DNA from: JBAJNL01 sp036881885
GTDB lineage: Bacteria > Pseudomonadota > Alphaproteobacteria > Holosporales > Hepatobacteraceae
Assembly: GCA_036881885.1 (NCBI GenBank)
Contig: JBAJNL010000020.1
Span: forward strand, 1 to 26,051
Direction of reading: 5' to 3'
DNA length: 26,051 nt
Both the position numbers and the translations under genes were made by a program. This document shows positions 24,020 through 26,051 of this stretch, piece by piece. How positions within the stretch are numbered: position 1 is the first letter of the stretch; the number at the start of each line of letters is the position of its first letter. Below the pieces are notes generated by a model. The model had not been told where the DNA came from. It saw only the letters and a list, made by a program, of their open reading frames with translations, and ran no database searches.

Positions 24020-25090
24020 TTACCGCTCGCGCCTGAAAATACGTGCATAAAGCCACAGCAATTTTTTGTCTGGATCAGGCCCGTTGCACGCTTTGATGGC
24101 TTTGTGGGCTATAGTGCGCAATGATTGCGAGACACCCCGTGCAACCTTGTATTCTTCATCGGGAATAAAGCGCCCCACGCAAAGATCTTCGTTACAGGGC
24201 GAGATGCCAAAGAGTGATTGCCACCAAGAGGGTTCTTGAGTGCACGTATCGTGTGCGTAATCCTGACAAAAGGATTCGAAGCATTTTTCGGATGCTAAAA
24301 TGTGTTGATCGATAAACGCGGTTTTCGAGGAATCACCGATGTATGACTGAGGTCCAAGAAAAGTAAAGTGACCTGTATAAGGGAATCCTGCTTCCTGGCA
24401 TGCCTCTTTTGTGCATGTGGCAATTTCTTTTTTAATCTGTTGTGTTGCGCTGCTGTGTACAGATTGCGGCAAGCACGTCCAGTCATCACAAATCATATCA
24501 AAGGCATCAGGTCCCGAAAGGCTGCGTACGCCAAAATTTTGGCATGTCGGATAAACATGCGGCGTGCAAGCTTCTGTGTGGCATGCCTCTTTCTGGTGCA
24601 AAAAATTGATTCTGTGTGTTTTGTTGAGCGCACGCCCCACACAGGTCTCGGTGTCCCACTGGTTTGAAAGAGAAAAAGAGACCTCTTTAATTTGCTGAAG
24701 TGGCGGGATCACAGGATGCATCAATGAGCTTGCATGGGCCTGTGGCAACAGGGCGCTGGTGGCTGCTAAAAAGAACAACGGTGCTTTCATCGCGCAAAGG
24801 GATACCTTTTTCATCAGATCCAGCGGATAAACAGCCATCGCAAGAGCGCTTCGTGCGGCCGACGGCTCATGGTTTGTTTGCGACCTTGCGTCTTCAAGAT
24901 CAATGGACACGGCCGGCTCAAGCCTGGGTGGGCTCTGTGGGGCGGCCAGCTGTGGTGCGGCCAGCTGTGGTGATTGCCTTTCAATGTCTTGTAAAAAAGC
25001 TGATTCGTTGCCCGCGCCCTTTAAAAAGGAAGCGTGGGCAGACAAAAAAGCCAACGTCACAAGACAAAAGCGATTTTTTAAAGAAATCAT
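24020..25090 (-). CDS. Cysteine-rich secreted protein, copy 3 of the tandem family (unknown function)
   Basis: A 356-residue paralogue and the first gene of the tandem set in transcription order. It has the signal-like N-terminus (FCLVTLAFLSAHA), then a longer variable linker (about 25-85) with a repeated QLAAP unit, then LMKKVSLCAMKAPLFFLAAT and a processing-like AHA site at 118-120. It carries 14 cysteines: the two missing ones correspond to Cys 107 and Cys 213 of copy 1, and both positions are Phe here (139 and 244). The motif WWQSLFGISPCNEDLCVGRF is intact. The C-terminus diverges from the other copies. ATG 25090 has GCGAGG about nine bases upstream and a plausible promoter further up. 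Confidence 0.8.
   Translation of the reverse strand: MISLKNRFCLVTLAFLSAHASFLKGAGNESAFLQDIERQSPQLAAPQLAAPQSPPRLEPAVSIDLEDARSQTNHEPSAARSALAMAVYPLDLMKKVSLCAMKAPLFFLAATSALLPQAHASSLMHPVIPPLQQIKEVSFSLSNQWDTETCVGRALNKTHRINFLHQKEACHTEACTPHVYPTCQNFGVRSLSGPDAFDMICDDWTCLPQSVHSSATQQIKKEIATCTKEACQEAGFPYTGHFTFLGPQSYIGDSSKTAFIDQHILASEKCFESFCQDYAHDTCTQEPSWWQSLFGISPCNEDLCVGRFIPDEEYKVARGVSQSLRTIAHKAIKACNGPDPDKKLLWLYARIFRRER
24942..24971. repeat. 15-bp perfect tandem duplication inside cysteine-rich copy 3
   Basis: GCGGCCAGCTGTGGT occurs twice back to back (24942-24956, 24957-24971), in frame, giving the repeated QLAAP unit in the variable linker of copy 3. The other copies lack it, so it looks like recent slippage. 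Confidence 0.85.
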
Positions 25091-25126
25091 GATGAGAAAC
25101 CTCGCCTGCTATATATGTTTTTGATT

Positions 25127-25155
25127 TATATACATAAAATTTTAAATAAATTCAA
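25127..25155 (-). promoter_or_regulatory. Putative promoter of the cysteine-rich gene set
   Basis: On the minus strand, TTGAAT (25150-25155) and TATATA (25127-25132) are separated by 17 bases in a very AT-rich stretch, 36 bases before the copy 3 ATG. Each hexamer matches consensus at four of six positions. AT-rich DNA throws up such matches easily. Confidence 0.4.
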
Positions 25156-25237
25156 TACAAAAAAATAAAAATAAAATAATCAATAAGATGACAACTATCT
25201 CTAATAGGCGCTTTTTCTTGAACAGAAACGCCTTCAT
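25142..25237 (-). CDS. Possible 31-residue membrane microprotein upstream of the cysteine-rich genes
   Basis: An ATG frame of 31 codons starts MKAFLFKKKRLLE and continues as an unbroken run of Ile/Leu/Val/Phe to FCIEFI: a basic cytoplasmic head and one membrane helix. GAAG lies just upstream of the ATG. Its end overlaps the -35 proposed for the cysteine-rich set, and it points the same way. The frame stays open further upstream into palindromic repeat DNA, which is not likely to be coding. AT-rich DNA can give such runs by chance, so the call is weak. Confidence 0.3.
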   Translation of the reverse strand: MKAFLFKKKRLLEIVVILLIILFLFFCIEFI

Positions 25238-25275
25238 TGCTTCAAATGGGTTATGAGGGGATGCCTTTGAAAGCT

Positions 25276-25358
25276 GACGCGGCAATCCACGTGTGCTTTG
25301 GCCGCTTTCGTTTCTGGCAAGTGGATCGCCGCAGGTACTACGCACCTTCGCGATGACG
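25276..25358. repeat. Palindromic repeat unit 1 (left arm missing)
   Basis: GACGCGGCAATCCAC near the left end and GTGGATCGCCGC in the right half are near-perfect inverted copies, and the unit ends in TTCGCGATGACG. The outer left arm (GTCATTGCGAGGAG) found in unit 2 is missing. A TTCTTTCTT linker follows. Apart from this array and the weak microprotein frame, 25091-25545 contains no gene that I can see. Confidence 0.85.
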
Positions 25359-25367
25359 TTCTTTCTT

Positions 25368-25476
25368 GTCATTGCGAGGAGAAATCTTGATTTCGACGCG
25401 GCAATCCAGTGTGCTTTAGCCGCTTTCGTTTCTGGCAAGTGGATCGCCGCAGGTGCTGCGCACCTTCGCGATGACG
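25368..25476. repeat. Palindromic repeat unit 2 (complete, about 109 bp)
   Basis: A full unit: outer arms GTCATTGCGAGGAG and CTTCGCGATGACG pair with each other, inner arms GCGGCAATCC and GGATCGCCGC pair likewise, and AGGTGC/GCACCT forms a small side hairpin. The inner right part is nearly identical to unit 1. Confidence 0.88.
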
Positions 25477-25545
25477 ATTGGGGGAAGTTTTTGTTTTTAA
25501 TTGATGGCTTGCAGGGTGCGGCAGGTATGTCGTATCTGTTTGACT

Positions 25546-25845
25546 ATGAAGAGTTTAAAGCAACCTTGCGCATACATCATGGCGAATCAGCCGCGTGGCA
25601 CATTGTATACTGGGGTTACAAGTCATCTTGTGGCGCGTGTTTATCAACATAAAGAAGAGGTTGTGCCTGGATTTACTCAGCGGTACGGGCGCAAAATACT
25701 GGTTTACTATGCTTGGTTTGAGGGTATGGAAGCGGCGATTGTGTATGAAAAAAAGCTTAAAGCGGGCAGTCGTGCTAAAAAAATTGCATTGATCGAGCAG
25801 ATGAATCCCACGTGGTGCGATTTATATCCACACATCACTGCATGA
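25546..25845 (+). CDS. GIY-YIG domain nuclease (small, single-domain)
   Basis: A 99-residue stand-alone GIY-YIG protein. The first strand motif is degenerate (CAYIMAN for the usual VYILA), the second is GTLYTGVTSHL (Y-x-G), followed by the catalytic-type Arg in LVARVYQHK, the catalytic Glu region EAAIVYEKKLKAG, and the family ending QMNPTWCDLY. ATG 25546 was chosen because MKSLKQPCAYI aligns with the usual N-terminus; earlier in-frame starts (TTG 25501, ATG 25504) add unrelated residues. It has no good ribosome binding site. It lies between palindromic repeats, and its stop codon TGA falls within repeat-derived sequence (TGACGTTCTTTCTT). Cellular role unknown; a link with repeat mobility is possible. 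Confidence 0.8.
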   Translation: MKSLKQPCAYIMANQPRGTLYTGVTSHLVARVYQHKEEVVPGFTQRYGRKILVYYAWFEGMEAAIVYEKKLKAGSRAKKIALIEQMNPTWCDLYPHITA

Positions 25846-25847
25846 CG

Positions 25848-25898
25848 TTCTTTCTTGTCATTGCCAGGAGCCCTTGGGCGACACGGTTGGGCTGACTT
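25848..25898. repeat. Degenerate repeat fragment after the GIY-YIG gene
   Basis: The linker TTCTTTCTT (25848-25856) is followed by GTCATTGCCAGGAGC and CGACACGG, a decayed left half of the palindromic unit; the right half is missing. Confidence 0.65.
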
Positions 25899-25901
25899 GA
25901 A

Positions 25902-26008
25902 CGTCATTGCGAGGAGAAACGTATGTTTCGACGCGGCAATCCACGTGTGCTTTGGCCGCCTCAGTTTCGGCTAAGTGGATCGCCACAGGCTGCGCCTTCG
26001 CGATGACG
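25902..26008. repeat. Palindromic repeat unit 3 (complete, 107 bp)
   Basis: It begins CGTCATTGCGAGGAG and ends TTCGCGATGACG, with inner arms GACGCGGCAATCCAC and GTGGATCGCC. The loop region differs from units 1-2 (GCCTCAGTTTCGGC instead of GCTTTCGTTTCTGGC) and the AGGTGC side hairpin is reduced, so the copies have diverged independently. Confidence 0.88.
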
Positions 26009-26017
26009 TTCTTTCTT

Positions 26018-26051
26018 GTCATTGCGAGGAGCCTCTTAGGGCGACGCGGCA
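26018..26051. repeat. Palindromic repeat unit 4 (cut by window end)
   Basis: GTCATTGCGAGGAG followed by GCGACGCGGCA, the left half of another unit, again preceded by the TTCTTTCTT linker (26009-26017). The array continues beyond the window. Confidence 0.8.

Noticed and set aside
25142..25438. 98-codon minus-strand frame upstream of the cysteine-rich genes
   Set aside because: Its first two thirds run through palindromic repeat DNA; only the last 31 codons look protein-like and are listed as a weak microprotein.
25293..25652. Plus-strand open frame overlapping the GIY-YIG gene
   Set aside because: It reads through two repeat units in a different frame from the GIY-YIG motifs and has no recognisable domain.
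25276..26051. CRISPR array
   Set aside because: The repeats are about 107 bp palindromes with similar interiors and no short unique spacers, and no cas genes are nearby.

Overview
The window reads as the chromosome of a Gram-negative alphaproteobacterium. The evidence is the Alphaproteobacteria-type F0 operon (atpB, atpE, then two different b subunits, with no F1 genes attached) together with LpxA, MurG, UppP and a DolP-like outer-membrane lipoprotein. Moderate GC, tight packing with many overlapping gene ends, dispersed palindromic repeats and a family of secreted cysteine-rich proteins recall the host-associated Holosporales/Rickettsiales-like alphaproteobacteria. That placement is an inference; no rRNA or other strong taxonomic marker is present. 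No tRNA, rRNA or CRISPR array was seen.

Layout. Bases 1-254 are the 3' end of lpxA, meeting a YbgC-type thioesterase (minus) tail to tail in an 18-bp palindrome. Bases 824-9000 form one plus-strand run: a type II secretion / type IV pilus-like inner-membrane set (GspE-, GspF-, GspL/PilMN- and GspM/PilO-like), a possible 31-aa membrane microprotein, a PpiD-like chaperone, folD and comF. On the minus strand, 11098-8997 carries an unrecognised membrane-anchored protein with a PD-(D/E)xK nuclease signature, translationally coupled to murG. Then come rapZ and a thiolase (plus), uppP (minus), and a plus-strand run gst - yraN - dolP-like - rnhA - rluC.

From 21736 down to 17360 (minus) an F0 ATP synthase operon continues into lipA and trkH. 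Its b subunit appears to lack any ordinary start codon and may initiate at AUA. Upstream, 25090-21856 holds three tandem minus-strand paralogues (here called copies 1-3 in order of increasing coordinate) of a secreted protein family with 14-16 cysteines and two signal-like hydrophobic segments. The right end (25276-26051) is an array of roughly 107-bp imperfect palindromes enclosing a small GIY-YIG nuclease gene.

How the genes work together. Most of the window is housekeeping: envelope building (LpxA, MurG, UppP, DolP, PpiD), energy and ion balance (F0, TrkH), lipoylation, one-carbon metabolism and RNA processing. The parts most likely to be new are the cysteine-rich triplet, the nuclease-like protein coupled to murG, the AUA-start candidate, and the repeat/GIY-YIG association.
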